This document shows, in pieces, positions 7,534 through 15,494 of a DNA stretch of 48,161 bases. The notes beneath the pieces are model-generated. The model did not search any database and was not told the origin of the DNA. It saw only the letters and a program-made list of their open reading frames with translations. The translations under genes and the position numbers were made by a program. How positions within the stretch are numbered: position 1 is the stretch's first letter; each line of letters opens with the position of its first letter. Source of the DNA: a virus; the IMG/VR virus record IMGVR_UViG_3300046804_003658, positions 1 to 48,161 of that record. One strand, written 5' to 3'.

Positions 7534-8310
7534 ATGGATTATCGCACCATCTTTATATCGGATACTCACCTGGGGAGTAAGGGTTGTCGAGCAGACCAGC
7601 TTGACAACTTTCTAAAATACAATACTGCCACCAAGTTATATCTTATAGGCGATATAGTAGACGGTTGGAAAATCCAGCAAAACAAATGGGCTTGGCGACA
7701 GGCCCATTCTAATGTTGTGCGTAGGATTTTAAGCCATGCCAAACGCGGCACCGAAGTGATTTATATTGCCGGCAATCACGATGAATTTCTAAGACCCATG
7801 ATACCATATGGTGTCACATTCGGGCGAATCAAAATAGCCAATCAAGCAGAACATCTAGGACAAGACGGTTTAAGATATCTTGTGGTACACGGTGACTTAT
7901 TTGATGGCATTACCAGACTGGCACCATGGATCAGTTTTTTAGGAGATCGTGCCTATGATGTGCTTATCTCGCTTAATTCTACCTTTAATCGTATTCGTAA
8001 TCGCCTTGGGTTCGGGTATTGGAGCCTTAGTCAGTATCTCAAACAGCGTGTCAAGCGTGCCGTGGACTTTATGTTTAGATTTGAGAATAATCTTAGTGAT
8101 TATTGCCGCAGGCGTGGCTTTGATGGAGTTATTTGTGGTCATATCCATCGTGCGGAAATCAAAGTCATCAACGGCATACGATATATGAATGATGGAGACT
8201 GGGTAGAAAGTTGTACCGCCTTGGTTGAACATCACGACGGTCGCTGGGAAATTGTGACATGGCCCTGGACAAAGGACACCTATGTGGGTACTGTTCCTCA
8301 TAGTGGTTAA
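7534..8310 (+). CDS. plcP: PlcP-type calcineurin-like phosphoesterase (phospholipase C, lipid remodelling)
   Basis: 258 residues with all five metallophosphoesterase blocks: D10-x-H12 (SDTHLGS), GD40xxD (LIGDIVDGW), GNHDE (80-84), VVHGD (H119), and GHIH (202-205). The whole-length pattern, including KGCRADQL, YWSLSQYLK and NDGDWVESCTALVEH, is that of bacterial PlcP, often mislabelled UDP-2,3-diacylglucosamine hydrolase. PlcP cuts phospholipid headgroups to leave diacylglycerol during phosphate starvation. It is followed by a GT4 glycosyltransferase, as in the plcP-agt pair of marine bacteria, and is preceded by a Pho box. The alternative, LpxH, is less likely given context and motifs. No signal peptide is seen, so the site of action would be the cytoplasmic face of the inner membrane. 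Confidence 0.87.
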   Translation: MDYRTIFISDTHLGSKGCRADQLDNFLKYNTATKLYLIGDIVDGWKIQQNKWAWRQAHSNVVRRILSHAKRGTEVIYIAGNHDEFLRPMIPYGVTFGRIKIANQAEHLGQDGLRYLVVHGDLFDGITRLAPWISFLGDRAYDVLISLNSTFNRIRNRLGFGYWSLSQYLKQRVKRAVDFMFRFENNLSDYCRRRGFDGVICGHIHRAEIKVINGIRYMNDGDWVESCTALVEHHDGRWEIVTWPWTKDTYVGTVPHSG

Positions 8311-8311
8311 C

Positions 8312-8470
8312 ATGTATGACGCCTCGGATGTTCCCGGACGCATACAATTACAGTTTAGAGATCAAGTCAGTTGTGAACTGGCTTTACAATCAATGACCTC
8401 ATGGGTCAAGTTTCCATGGTTTAGAGTAGAGGGAAGATGTGAGCAAAAAAATATTAATGGTAACAGATAA
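8312..8470 (+). CDS. small hypothetical protein between plcP and agt
   Basis: 52 residues with ATG at 8312 directly after the plcP stop. It overlaps the next gene's GTG start by 32 nt. It is mixed helix/strand with two Cys and no known domain. It may serve mainly to couple translation of the glycosyltransferase. Confidence 0.5.
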   Translation: MYDASDVPGRIQLQFRDQVSCELALQSMTSWVKFPWFRVEGRCEQKNINGNR

Positions 8471-9443
8471 TCTGCCTTCACAGATCAACGGTGTTGTCAC
8501 TACCTACAAAAATATTGAAGCTTTGGCGATTCGCGATGGTTATAGTGTTCATACTATTCATCCCGGGCAGTTCAGCTATGTTGATTGCCCTAAATATAAC
8601 GAAGTCAAACTTGCCCTACCCAGGAAAATGGGACAAAAGATTGAGGAGATATCTCCGGATTATATACACATCCAAACAGAAGGTCCTGTGGGTCTGTGGG
8701 CTAGAGCTTATCTTACAAAACATAATCTTAGGTACAATACTGCTTATCACACTAAGTTTCCTGAAGGATTGGAAACTCTTGTGGGAATTCCTGAATCCAT
8801 TACTTGGCGTTACATAAAATGGTTTCACAAACATACAGGTCGAGTGTTGACCACAACAGAATCAATGGTAAAGCAATTAAAGGACCATGGCCTACGCGGC
8901 GATATTGTTCCTTGGACACGAGGAGTAGATCGTGAAATATTTCACCCTGAACTGCCGGACCGTCGCAGTAGACTTGTGTTATTGTGTGTTAGTCGTGTGA
9001 GTCGAGAAAAAAACTTAGATGATTTTTGTGGCTTAGATTACTATGGTGCTAGGAAAATCATGGTAGGCGACGGTCCTTATCGTGAAGAATTACAAGCAAA
9101 ATATCCCGATGTGGAATTTGTTGGCTTCAAACAAGGTCGAGAACTAGCACACTATTATGCTCAAGCAGATGTTTTTGTGTTCCCGTCTCGCTGGGAAACA
9201 TTTGGCATAGTCATGATAGAATCCATGGCCTGCGGTACACCAGTGGCAGCGTATCCAGTTCAAGGACCACAGGATGTAGTAGATCATGGCATAACCGGAT
9301 ACTTGCGAGATGATCTCAAGCAGGCCATAACCGAATGTTTAACATTGAGCCGATATGATGTATTTCAAGGTAGTCAACGCTGGTCCTGGCTAGAAGCATG
9401 GCGAATTTTTAGAGATAATCTGGTGCCTACTATAAATACTTGA
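8439..9443 (+). CDS. agt: GT4-family glycosyltransferase, Agt-like (glycolipid synthesis)
   Basis: 334 residues from a GTG start, with AGAGGGA upstream. It has a GT-B fold: N-terminal Rossmann with KILMVTDNLPSQINGVV, a linker near TRGVDREIFHPE, and a C-terminal UDP-sugar domain with CVSRVSREKN and the EX7E motif (WETFGIVMIESMACGTPV). Close relatives are glycosyltransferases that add sugar to diacylglycerol or act on related lipids. Following PlcP, it would use the diacylglycerol released and make glycolipid in place of phospholipid. The exact sugar and acceptor cannot be read from sequence. It ends by ATGA-type overlap with the next gene. Confidence 0.85.
   Translation: MSKKILMVTDNLPSQINGVVTTYKNIEALAIRDGYSVHTIHPGQFSYVDCPKYNEVKLALPRKMGQKIEEISPDYIHIQTEGPVGLWARAYLTKHNLRYNTAYHTKFPEGLETLVGIPESITWRYIKWFHKHTGRVLTTTESMVKQLKDHGLRGDIVPWTRGVDREIFHPELPDRRSRLVLLCVSRVSREKNLDDFCGLDYYGARKIMVGDGPYREELQAKYPDVEFVGFKQGRELAHYYAQADVFVFPSRWETFGIVMIESMACGTPVAAYPVQGPQDVVDHGITGYLRDDLKQAITECLTLSRYDVFQGSQRWSWLEAWRIFRDNLVPTINT
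9431..9438 (+). promoter_or_regulatory. T4-late-promoter-like TATAAATA at the end of agt
   Basis: TATAAATA matches the T4 late -10 consensus, but it lies only 4 nt before the next ATG and inside agt codons. The same TATAAATACTTGATGA string is found at 19750. It is either a leaderless late promoter or coincidence. Confidence 0.3.
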
Positions 9444-9757
9444 TGAAAACACTTATAGCCTTTGCTGTTGCATTATTTGCTAGTGCAGCCGGGGCACAAT
9501 CGAATCCCCGTAATGTACGCGAAGTTGATTGGAAAATAGCTTGTGCTGATCAAGCTCAAGTAATTGACTTTCTAAAAGAGTTCGAAGAACGCCCGGTGCT
9601 GACAGGTAAGATGGGCAAGGCCGGTAGAATGGCCATGTTAATAAATACTGAAACAGGCACATGGACCTTGATTGGTTATACTGAACGAGGTGCTTGTATT
9701 ATGGCATCGGGAGAAGATGTACAACAACTTGACCGACCCACTAGAAATTCCCAATAA
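9443..9757 (+). CDS. secreted/periplasmic small protein
   Basis: 104 residues with a clear Sec signal peptide (MKTLIAFAVALFASAAGAQ, cleavage after about residue 19) and a small mature domain with two Cys (CADQAQ; GACIM), possibly disulfide linked. TGATGA overlap with agt suggests it is cotranslated in the second Pho unit. Similar signal-bearing proteins of this size occur in marine phages. The function is unknown. Confidence 0.75.
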   Translation: MKTLIAFAVALFASAAGAQSNPRNVREVDWKIACADQAQVIDFLKEFEERPVLTGKMGKAGRMAMLINTETGTWTLIGYTERGACIMASGEDVQQLDRPTRNSQ

Positions 9758-9890
9758 GCTCGTAGATGCTTATGTGAGTCTATGGGTAACTTCGTGGTTC
9801 TGGCCTTATTTTATTATAGGCAATGTTGATGACTGGCAAAAGCTGGGCATTACCATGAATGGCATACGCCCAATCTGCAATCCTAAGTAA
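9717..9890 (+). CDS. small tryptophan-rich hypothetical protein
   Basis: 57 residues in a frame overlapping the previous gene by 41 nt, with GGAGAAG just before ATG. It is rich in aromatic residues (SLWVTSWFWPYFIIG), possibly membrane-associated. It ends 8 nt inside the convergent structural gene. Confidence is moderate because of the overlaps. Confidence 0.5.
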   Translation: MYNNLTDPLEIPNKLVDAYVSLWVTSWFWPYFIIGNVDDWQKLGITMNGIRPICNPK

Positions 9891-11175
9891 CTTCTTCCCA
9901 ATTAATATGCCCAAATACATCTAGGTTGTTGCCACTGCCTTCGATCACAATGGTAAACTCATACATGGTATTAGTGAAAGTATTGCGTTCCAGTTGATAC
10001 TTAAATGGAAATTCTTCAGCACTAGGCGACGAACTGGCCTGATTGCTGCTGATAATATAAGCAGTGGTCAGTATGGTACCCCCAGTGTAACTGGTGGGAT
10101 TTAATTTGTATTCCACACTGCTGTTGGTGCCTGCTGATACCCAGGTGCCACCTGATGTGGTAGCACCAGTGATAATATGATATCTGAAATTGGCTGCATT
10201 GGTCACACCTAGACTGTGTGCTCTGGGCAGCACAATAGCGCCGGCGCGATCTGCCTTGAGACGAATACTCAATATAGGATAAAGGGTATTACTGTTGGTT
10301 AATCTATAAGGACTAGCTATAGGATGGCTGACATTAAATGACCTACCACGTAGTTCATAGCCACCTTCTGAAATCACACTGGTACAAATTACACGATAGC
10401 TGGCACCAGTGGTTGCACCAGTGTTTTCCAGTTCTACTCGAACCGGCAAGCAAGCAGTGGTCATATAAGGCACAGTCAATATGTTGGCATGATGAAATGA
10501 GTGTACGTGCACAAATTTACCGTCGATGACAAATCCTGCTCGCACAGTGCCTACGCCTAACCATTCTATGTCCATCCAGAATATCTGTGTGCGTGTGATA
10601 TCCAGTGTATAGCCACTGGCACCGGTACCAGTTAAAGTATCTTGATTCCAGGAGTTTTGTGCCACACGAGTTTCTTGCACTGTGCCCGAAGTACTGGTAC
10701 GTCGAACTAGATAAAGACTAGCACCAGCTTGTTCTATGAATATGCCATTAGCTGTGTCAAAATAGCCTTGTCGTTGACGCAGATTGGTCTGTGCAGGCGC
10801 CATGCAAAATGTTTGCAATATTAATAAACTTTTACCAGGTTGATAGGCAAAAGTCTTGGCGCTTTCTCTATAGATACGATCACCAGAAGCTGATCCCACG
10901 GTCATCACAATACAACCAGCATTGGCATCGTGTGTGCTAGAGGCTGTGCCTGCGGTATACTCTGTGATCTTGCCATTGTCTTGATATCTGTGAAAACTGT
11001 CAAATAAAGTAAATGGGTCACTGATTCGTAGTCGACCAAATGCATCAAGATTGGTAGGCGCAAAGCTGATGGTACTCGAGCTGCTGCTCATGGTCACAGG
11101 AATAGGGTTACCTGTGTCGTTTTTAATTTCTACTTCGTTGGTAACCTGTGTGTTTCCGGAAAACAAATATGTCAT
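9883..11175 (-). CDS. virion structural protein (marine-phage AFGRLR type)
   Basis: 430 residues, starting at the ATG at 11175 that overlaps the upstream stop (ATGA). It is beta-rich, with Ser/Thr/Gly-rich sequence typical of tail or capsid-decoration proteins, and carries the block LDAFGRLRISDPFTLFDS shared by a family annotated as structural in marine phages. No enzyme motif is seen. With the upstream gene it forms a two-gene structural pair on the minus strand. Confidence 0.75.
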   Translation of the reverse strand: MTYLFSGNTQVTNEVEIKNDTGNPIPVTMSSSSSTISFAPTNLDAFGRLRISDPFTLFDSFHRYQDNGKITEYTAGTASSTHDANAGCIVMTVGSASGDRIYRESAKTFAYQPGKSLLILQTFCMAPAQTNLRQRQGYFDTANGIFIEQAGASLYLVRRTSTSGTVQETRVAQNSWNQDTLTGTGASGYTLDITRTQIFWMDIEWLGVGTVRAGFVIDGKFVHVHSFHHANILTVPYMTTACLPVRVELENTGATTGASYRVICTSVISEGGYELRGRSFNVSHPIASPYRLTNSNTLYPILSIRLKADRAGAIVLPRAHSLGVTNAANFRYHIITGATTSGGTWVSAGTNSSVEYKLNPTSYTGGTILTTAYIISSNQASSSPSAEEFPFKYQLERNTFTNTMYEFTIVIEGSGNNLDVFGHINWEEVT

Positions 11176-11771
11176 ACAATTCTCCAACCATTGCTGTACA
11201 GCAGCTGAATACCACCGTTGTTCTGTGCCAGTATAAATCCTCCTGCATCGTTGTCTACTGTGCCTGTGACAGTGATAGGATAGCTAGCACAGTTACCAGA
11301 TTCGTCCTTGATATAGATGATCCTGCCTACTGCGGTCGAGGCTGGCAGTGTGATAGTAACTGGACCTGCATAGTTCACGCCCACATATTGATCGTTGTCA
11401 CCAATCACATAGGTAGGTGCATTGATCACTATGGTAGGCAGTACCAAGATGCCCAAAAAACTGCTGTTGACCACTTCGATCCACTGTCCGGAATCGCCGT
11501 CGTTGATATAGACCAGCATACGCATGTTGATGCTGTCTAACCAACGATCACCTACTGTGGGATTGGCAGGTGCAGTGGGTCCATAGGTGAAATTGCCACT
11601 GCCACCACCGCCTCCACCACCCAGAACAATGATACCGCCAGGTGTGGAGCCGTCGCTGACTCTAAGTGTATTGGTTACAGGATCATACCAAAGACGTCCC
11701 AACTCGCCTATGCGAGTACTACCGTCTGCGTAGTTGCGTCTACTGGTGAATAAGTCTTGCGTGAAGCTCAT
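11172..11771 (-). CDS. virion structural/tail-associated protein with glycine hinge
   Basis: 199 residues. The N-terminal block SFTQDLFTSRRNY...IGELGRLWYDPVTN...DGSTPGG is a recurring marine-phage structural motif. A Gly run (about residues 51-59) acts as hinge, followed by two beta-rich segments (GPTAPANPTVGDRWLDS and a C-terminal carbohydrate-binding-like part). It probably belongs to a fibre or baseplate-attached structure. Confidence 0.7.
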   Translation of the reverse strand: MSFTQDLFTSRRNYADGSTRIGELGRLWYDPVTNTLRVSDGSTPGGIIVLGGGGGGGSGNFTYGPTAPANPTVGDRWLDSINMRMLVYINDGDSGQWIEVVNSSFLGILVLPTIVINAPTYVIGDNDQYVGVNYAGPVTITLPASTAVGRIIYIKDESGNCASYPITVTGTVDNDAGGFILAQNNGGIQLLYSNGWRIV

Positions 11772-11780
11772 CCGGGCACC

Positions 11781-11993
11781 TTAGCCCAAGGGTTCGTCTT
11801 CGTCGTCTTGGTCGTCAAAAACGTTGGGTAAGCCTGCACTGCGTTTCTGTAGCTCGAGTTTCTGCTGCAATGGAGGCACCATGGTATCTAACTCTGGCTC
11901 ATCCCCTTGTGGCTCATTGGTAACTTCTGGGTCACCATCACCGTTGATCTTGATGGTAATAGGCACATTAATAACAAATTCGCGAGCTCTCAT
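11781..11993 (-). CDS. small acidic protein with MRAREF-type N-terminus
   Basis: 70 residues. It begins MRAREFVINVPI, similar to the shared N-termini of the 29.6-41 kb cassette, but lacks the following Glu that would mark a prohead-protease site. The rest is acidic with a basic helix and a poly-acidic end (DDQDDEDE). It could be a scaffold or internal protein. It lies between the structural pair and the desaturase. Confidence 0.65.
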   Translation of the reverse strand: MRAREFVINVPITIKINGDGDPEVTNEPQGDEPELDTMVPPLQQKLELQKRSAGLPNVFDDQDDEDEPLG

Positions 11994-12003
11994 AGTACAG
12001 TAT

Positions 12004-12705
12004 TTACCTTATCTGGGCCAGTCGCAGCCAACAAAACATCTTGAGGTAAGCATATCCTATATCAAATTCCCACCACTTTAGACTAAACTTGGGATTAGAT
12101 GGATCTAAATGATGGTTGGAGTGACATTCTTCGCCACCAATCCAAATGCCCCAAGGCACAATATTACGACTGCGATCTCTAGTTTCGCCATTTCTATACC
12201 CTATCCAATGTCCTAGGCCATTGATCACGCCAGCTGCCCAAAATGGTATCCAGGCCATCTGTATTAACCAAATCACTATGCCCCAGCCATGAAACAGCCA
12301 GGTGTTAAAGATCAACAACAACATAACACCTAGTAGCGAATACCTGCTGTAGACGTTGCGTTCCATCCAATCATCTGGTGTGCCTGCGCCATATTGCGCT
12401 ACCATAGCCTGATCGCGGGCGGCTGCTGAATACAAAAGTACGCCGCCAAACAACACACGCCTGATACCGTAGACATGAGGACTATGAGGGTCTCCCGGTT
12501 GATCTGCATGTCTATGATGCAGTCTGTGTACTGCTACCCACTCTCTTGTAACCATACCAGTAGTCAGCCATAACCACAACCTCATAGTGTGGCTCAATAT
12601 GGGGCGGAAAATGATCCCACGGTGGGACTGACCACGGTGCAGGTATAGGGTTACCGCAACAATGGTAATATGCGTCATAATCAGAGTGTATAAGATTTCG
12701 GTCAT
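12004..12705 (-). CDS. membrane fatty-acid desaturase
   Basis: 233 residues with the three histidine boxes of the di-iron desaturases: H23RGQSH28, H60RLHH64 and H195SNHH199, plus an additional His in NGLGHWIGYR. Hydrophobic stretches at about 2-22, 38-55, 125-142 and 145-165 fit a four-helix membrane enzyme. It inserts a double bond into acyl chains (delta-9 type by similarity) and would alter membrane fluidity. It is shorter than usual cellular enzymes (about 270-300). Desaturases are known from cyanophages; here one adds to the lipid-remodelling genes 3 kb away. Confidence 0.9.
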   Translation of the reverse strand: MTEILYTLIMTHITIVAVTLYLHRGQSHRGIIFRPILSHTMRLWLWLTTGMVTREWVAVHRLHHRHADQPGDPHSPHVYGIRRVLFGGVLLYSAAARDQAMVAQYGAGTPDDWMERNVYSRYSLLGVMLLLIFNTWLFHGWGIVIWLIQMAWIPFWAAGVINGLGHWIGYRNGETRDRSRNIVPWGIWIGGEECHSNHHLDPSNPKFSLKWWEFDIGYAYLKMFCWLRLAQIR

Positions 12706-12843
12706 TCATCGGCCTTGTCCTCGGCTTGGCTTGTAGCTACGGCGTCGATGCTTGTTCATGGAACTGGTTTTGGGACGAGATCCGCCTTGGCTGGTACGCT
12801 TAACGAGTGTTTTTCTGTTAGGATTTACTTGAGTTTTCGCCAT
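12706..12843 (-). CDS. small very basic protein
   Basis: 45 residues, about one third Arg/Lys, with no acidic residues, ending YKPSRGQGR. The ATG at 12843 follows AAGGAG. Its stop directly abuts the desaturase start. It may be a nucleic-acid-binding or packaged protein. No family is named. Confidence 0.7.
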   Translation of the reverse strand: MAKTQVNPNRKTLVKRTSQGGSRPKTSSMNKHRRRSYKPSRGQGR

Positions 12844-12894
12844 TGTTGAGCTCCTTACACGTTATTTAGTGCCATGTTGCAGGCACACAACAGG

Positions 12895-12923
12895 TTGACA
12901 CAGGCAAAATAATGCTGTATACT
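12895..12923 (+). promoter_or_regulatory. sigma70-type promoter
   Basis: TTGACA (12895-12900), 17-bp spacer, TATACT (12918-12923), about 30 nt before ATG 12954. It reads rightward into the structural operon. Confidence 0.75.
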
Positions 12924-12953
12924 CAACATTGACTACACAATTTGGAGACAGCT

Positions 12954-13328
12954 ATGAGCATGCATATGGAGGGCCCCTGGTTATCTACTACTGGTCGTCG
13001 GCGTGCCAAGTTTAAGTGGGCCAGTGCCGAACAAAAACGTCAGCATGAACAGCTCACAGCTGAATGGCAAACTCTCAAGGAGCGTACTATGACCAAACCT
13101 GTACAGTCACGTCCATTGACTCGTAGCGTTCCTAAGTTGGCACCGCCGCCAGGGCGCGAAACTCCCTATATACCCAGCCGTGACAGTGGCATTGGTGTGG
13201 CTGCTAAGAAAGACATTCCTGTCTACACTGGCGACAAGATGTTAGGCGTCACTATCTTACACAAGAGCTGCCTACAACCAGTGTTTAACGAACAGGCTGC
13301 TGTGGACGCTGCTCACATGCGTAGGTAA
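12954..13328 (+). CDS. hypothetical protein
   Basis: 124 residues from ATG 12954 with GGAGA upstream; an in-frame TTG at 12942 is less likely. It has a basic helical N-terminal half, a Pro-rich middle (KLAPPPGRETPYIPS) and a C-terminal part with repeated patterns KKDIPVYTGDKMLGV and LHKSCLQPVF. A similar C-terminal pattern is common in small proteins of T4-like marine phages. The function is unknown. Confidence 0.7.
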   Translation: MSMHMEGPWLSTTGRRRAKFKWASAEQKRQHEQLTAEWQTLKERTMTKPVQSRPLTRSVPKLAPPPGRETPYIPSRDSGIGVAAKKDIPVYTGDKMLGVTILHKSCLQPVFNEQAAVDAAHMRR

Positions 13329-13336
13329 CACTAAGA

Positions 13337-13377
13337 GCCATTTTACCCATAAATATAACATTAAAGGGTAAAATGGC
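13337..13377 (+). repeat. 12-bp inverted repeat flanking ATAAATAT
   Basis: GCCATTTTACCC (13337-13348) and GGGTAAAATGGC (13366-13377) are perfectly complementary around a 17-nt loop that begins with the late-promoter-like ATAAATAT (13349-13356). No U-tract follows. It could be a late promoter with flanking operator, or an mRNA hairpin before the structural gene. Confidence 0.7.
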
Positions 13378-13382
13378 CAATA

Positions 13383-15494
13383 ATGACTACTCCTGTATGG
13401 ATTACCCCGCCAGGTAATTTAGGTTGTGTTGAGTTAAACGCATATGTTAGTAAAAAGGTGACAGCAGAAAATGCTGTCACTTATGCCATTACCAGTGGAA
13501 CTTTGCCCACAGGCATGGGGTTTGCCACTAGCAGTGGTACCTTTTATGGCATTCCTGTGCTCGGAAATTATTCCACTAGCCAATCTATCTATAATTTTAG
13601 TTTTACAGTTACAGCCACTGGCAGCGACGCATCAACCTCTGCCAGAATATTTAATTTCAGCGTGGTCGGTGGTTGTGGTATGTATTTGCCAGAAACTGCT
13701 GTACTCAGCGACAGCATTAGATTTGGTAGCTTGCTGGCTGACATGCCTTTTGACTGTGATCCATGGGACCAAAGTTTATTTGATCAGACTGATGCACCAA
13801 TCAGCAGAACTGATATAAGATATCAGATCACAGTCGGAGAAGTCGACAGCGGCAATAATATAATATGGCGCATAGGACAAGGACAAATACCACCTAATAG
13901 CACCTTTTCAAATTTGGGTCTGCTGAGTATCAACACCGATCGAGCATTTTTGCCTTTTGGTAGAGAACAATTTATCAAATCCGATGCACCAAATTTACCT
14001 AGTCTCAGCGAAGCCAGTTGGTTTACCTGGTTACGCAGATACCTGAGTCAGGCACAACAAGAAGATTATCAATGGACCATTGAGTTAAGTGATGGTGTTG
14101 GACCAATTTTGCGTTCACACACCATGCGAGTGGTCTATTTACGTATACCTAGTAGTATATATTTTGATATGTCCAATTGGGACACTGACTTATATGACCA
14201 AACTGTAGCCGCTGATAATTGGTTTGAAATTAATAGACCTTATCTTAATATTGACAGTAATCAATACTATTATTTGATCATTGACAGCACACATGAACAA
14301 CTGTCTTGGATCACTGAACCCAATCTTGGTATAGTTGAAAATGGCAGCGTCAGTGAACAAGCAGTAGCAGCTACTGGCAATAGGCCTATTAGTTATAAGT
14401 TAAAACCATTTTCTCTAAGTAGATTACCACAAGGGATTATGCTGCGAGCCGACGGGCTGATCAGTGGTCGATACAGTTTTAAATGCTACGAAGATGACCC
14501 TGTGAATTTACCAGTAAACAATATCTATAATTTTTCTGTTAGAGCCAGTACCGCCTGTGATTGGAGTTTTACAGAACGCAGTTTCAGCCTACAAGTTCGT
14601 AGAATTAATGCAAGGCCTTCGGACATACTATGGATTCGACATTTTAGTTCTGTAGCTGAACGTCGCGAACTTAATAGATTGCTAGATGATCAAGACATGT
14701 TCCCAGATCATTTAATTTATAGAATCACTGACCCTTGGTGGGGCAAGCAGCGGTACATGCGATTCATTGCTGCCCCTGGTGTAAATATTAGAACACCAGC
14801 TACTTATCAGACAGCATTAGAATATAATCATTATTTTAAAACGCATTTGTTTGATCAACTACGCACAGCGGTTGCAGTAGACCAAGATCTTAAAGTACGC
14901 TACGAAGTGGTTTATCTTACCATACAAGATGATCTGCTTGGAAGAGATCCTGTTACAGGATTGCCAAAGCCTGAGCCTAACACCATTGATCTCAGGCCCT
15001 ACATTATTAATTACTATATTGCCAATGGGCAAACCTACTATACCCTGAGACCAAACGCATTGGAAAACATGCGCGAGCGTATACGTAGTTTTATAGGCTA
15101 TTATAATCCAGGTTTAGTACCTGCTTGGATGAGCAGTGTACAACCTATACCCGGTGAACCTGGGCTATTTACTGCCCCAATTGGTTTCATGCCAGCTATA
15201 GTATTAGCTTATTGCCGTCCTGGTGGAGCCAGTACAATTGCTTACAATCTCAGGAACGTGAAATTTAATTGGTTTAGATTCGAGTATGAAAGATATCAAC
15301 TTGAAAATAGACTAAGCAAAAACTACAATGCTGACACTAATTTATGGATTCCTACACAATTAACCGAGTTTGACAGTAATACCTGTGTGTTTGACAGTGG
15401 TACCACTTCCATTATAGAAAATCAAGACAGTTACGCTGACCCCGAAGTGGGCGATAAATACTTAAAGTTTCCAATGGTAGGAGCAATTAACTAA
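13383..15494 (+). CDS. large structural protein with Ig-like N-terminal domain
   Basis: 703 residues. Residues 1-95 form an Ig-like/cadherin-like domain (ITSGTLPTGMGF...GTFYGIPV). Repeats of the same kind follow near WRIGQGQIPPN and KLKPFSLSRLPQGIML...DGLISGRY. Later regions are rich in aromatic and Asp residues with no enzyme motif. The layout suits a tail-fibre, baseplate-wedge or other adhesion component. It overlaps the next gene by one base (TAATG). Confidence 0.7.
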   Translation: MTTPVWITPPGNLGCVELNAYVSKKVTAENAVTYAITSGTLPTGMGFATSSGTFYGIPVLGNYSTSQSIYNFSFTVTATGSDASTSARIFNFSVVGGCGMYLPETAVLSDSIRFGSLLADMPFDCDPWDQSLFDQTDAPISRTDIRYQITVGEVDSGNNIIWRIGQGQIPPNSTFSNLGLLSINTDRAFLPFGREQFIKSDAPNLPSLSEASWFTWLRRYLSQAQQEDYQWTIELSDGVGPILRSHTMRVVYLRIPSSIYFDMSNWDTDLYDQTVAADNWFEINRPYLNIDSNQYYYLIIDSTHEQLSWITEPNLGIVENGSVSEQAVAATGNRPISYKLKPFSLSRLPQGIMLRADGLISGRYSFKCYEDDPVNLPVNNIYNFSVRASTACDWSFTERSFSLQVRRINARPSDILWIRHFSSVAERRELNRLLDDQDMFPDHLIYRITDPWWGKQRYMRFIAAPGVNIRTPATYQTALEYNHYFKTHLFDQLRTAVAVDQDLKVRYEVVYLTIQDDLLGRDPVTGLPKPEPNTIDLRPYIINYYIANGQTYYTLRPNALENMRERIRSFIGYYNPGLVPAWMSSVQPIPGEPGLFTAPIGFMPAIVLAYCRPGGASTIAYNLRNVKFNWFRFEYERYQLENRLSKNYNADTNLWIPTQLTEFDSNTCVFDSGTTSIIENQDSYADPEVGDKYLKFPMVGAIN

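Noticed and set aside
7534-8310. LpxH (UDP-2,3-diacylglucosamine hydrolase)
   Set aside because: The fold is the same, but sequence pattern, Pho box and glycosyltransferase neighbour point to PlcP.
12512-12709. 65-residue minus-strand frame over the desaturase start
   Set aside because: It overlaps the N-terminal His boxes of a clear desaturase in another frame and has no recognisable sequence.
13337-13377. Terminator before the structural operon
   Set aside because: Palindrome has a 17-nt loop and no T-tract on either strand.
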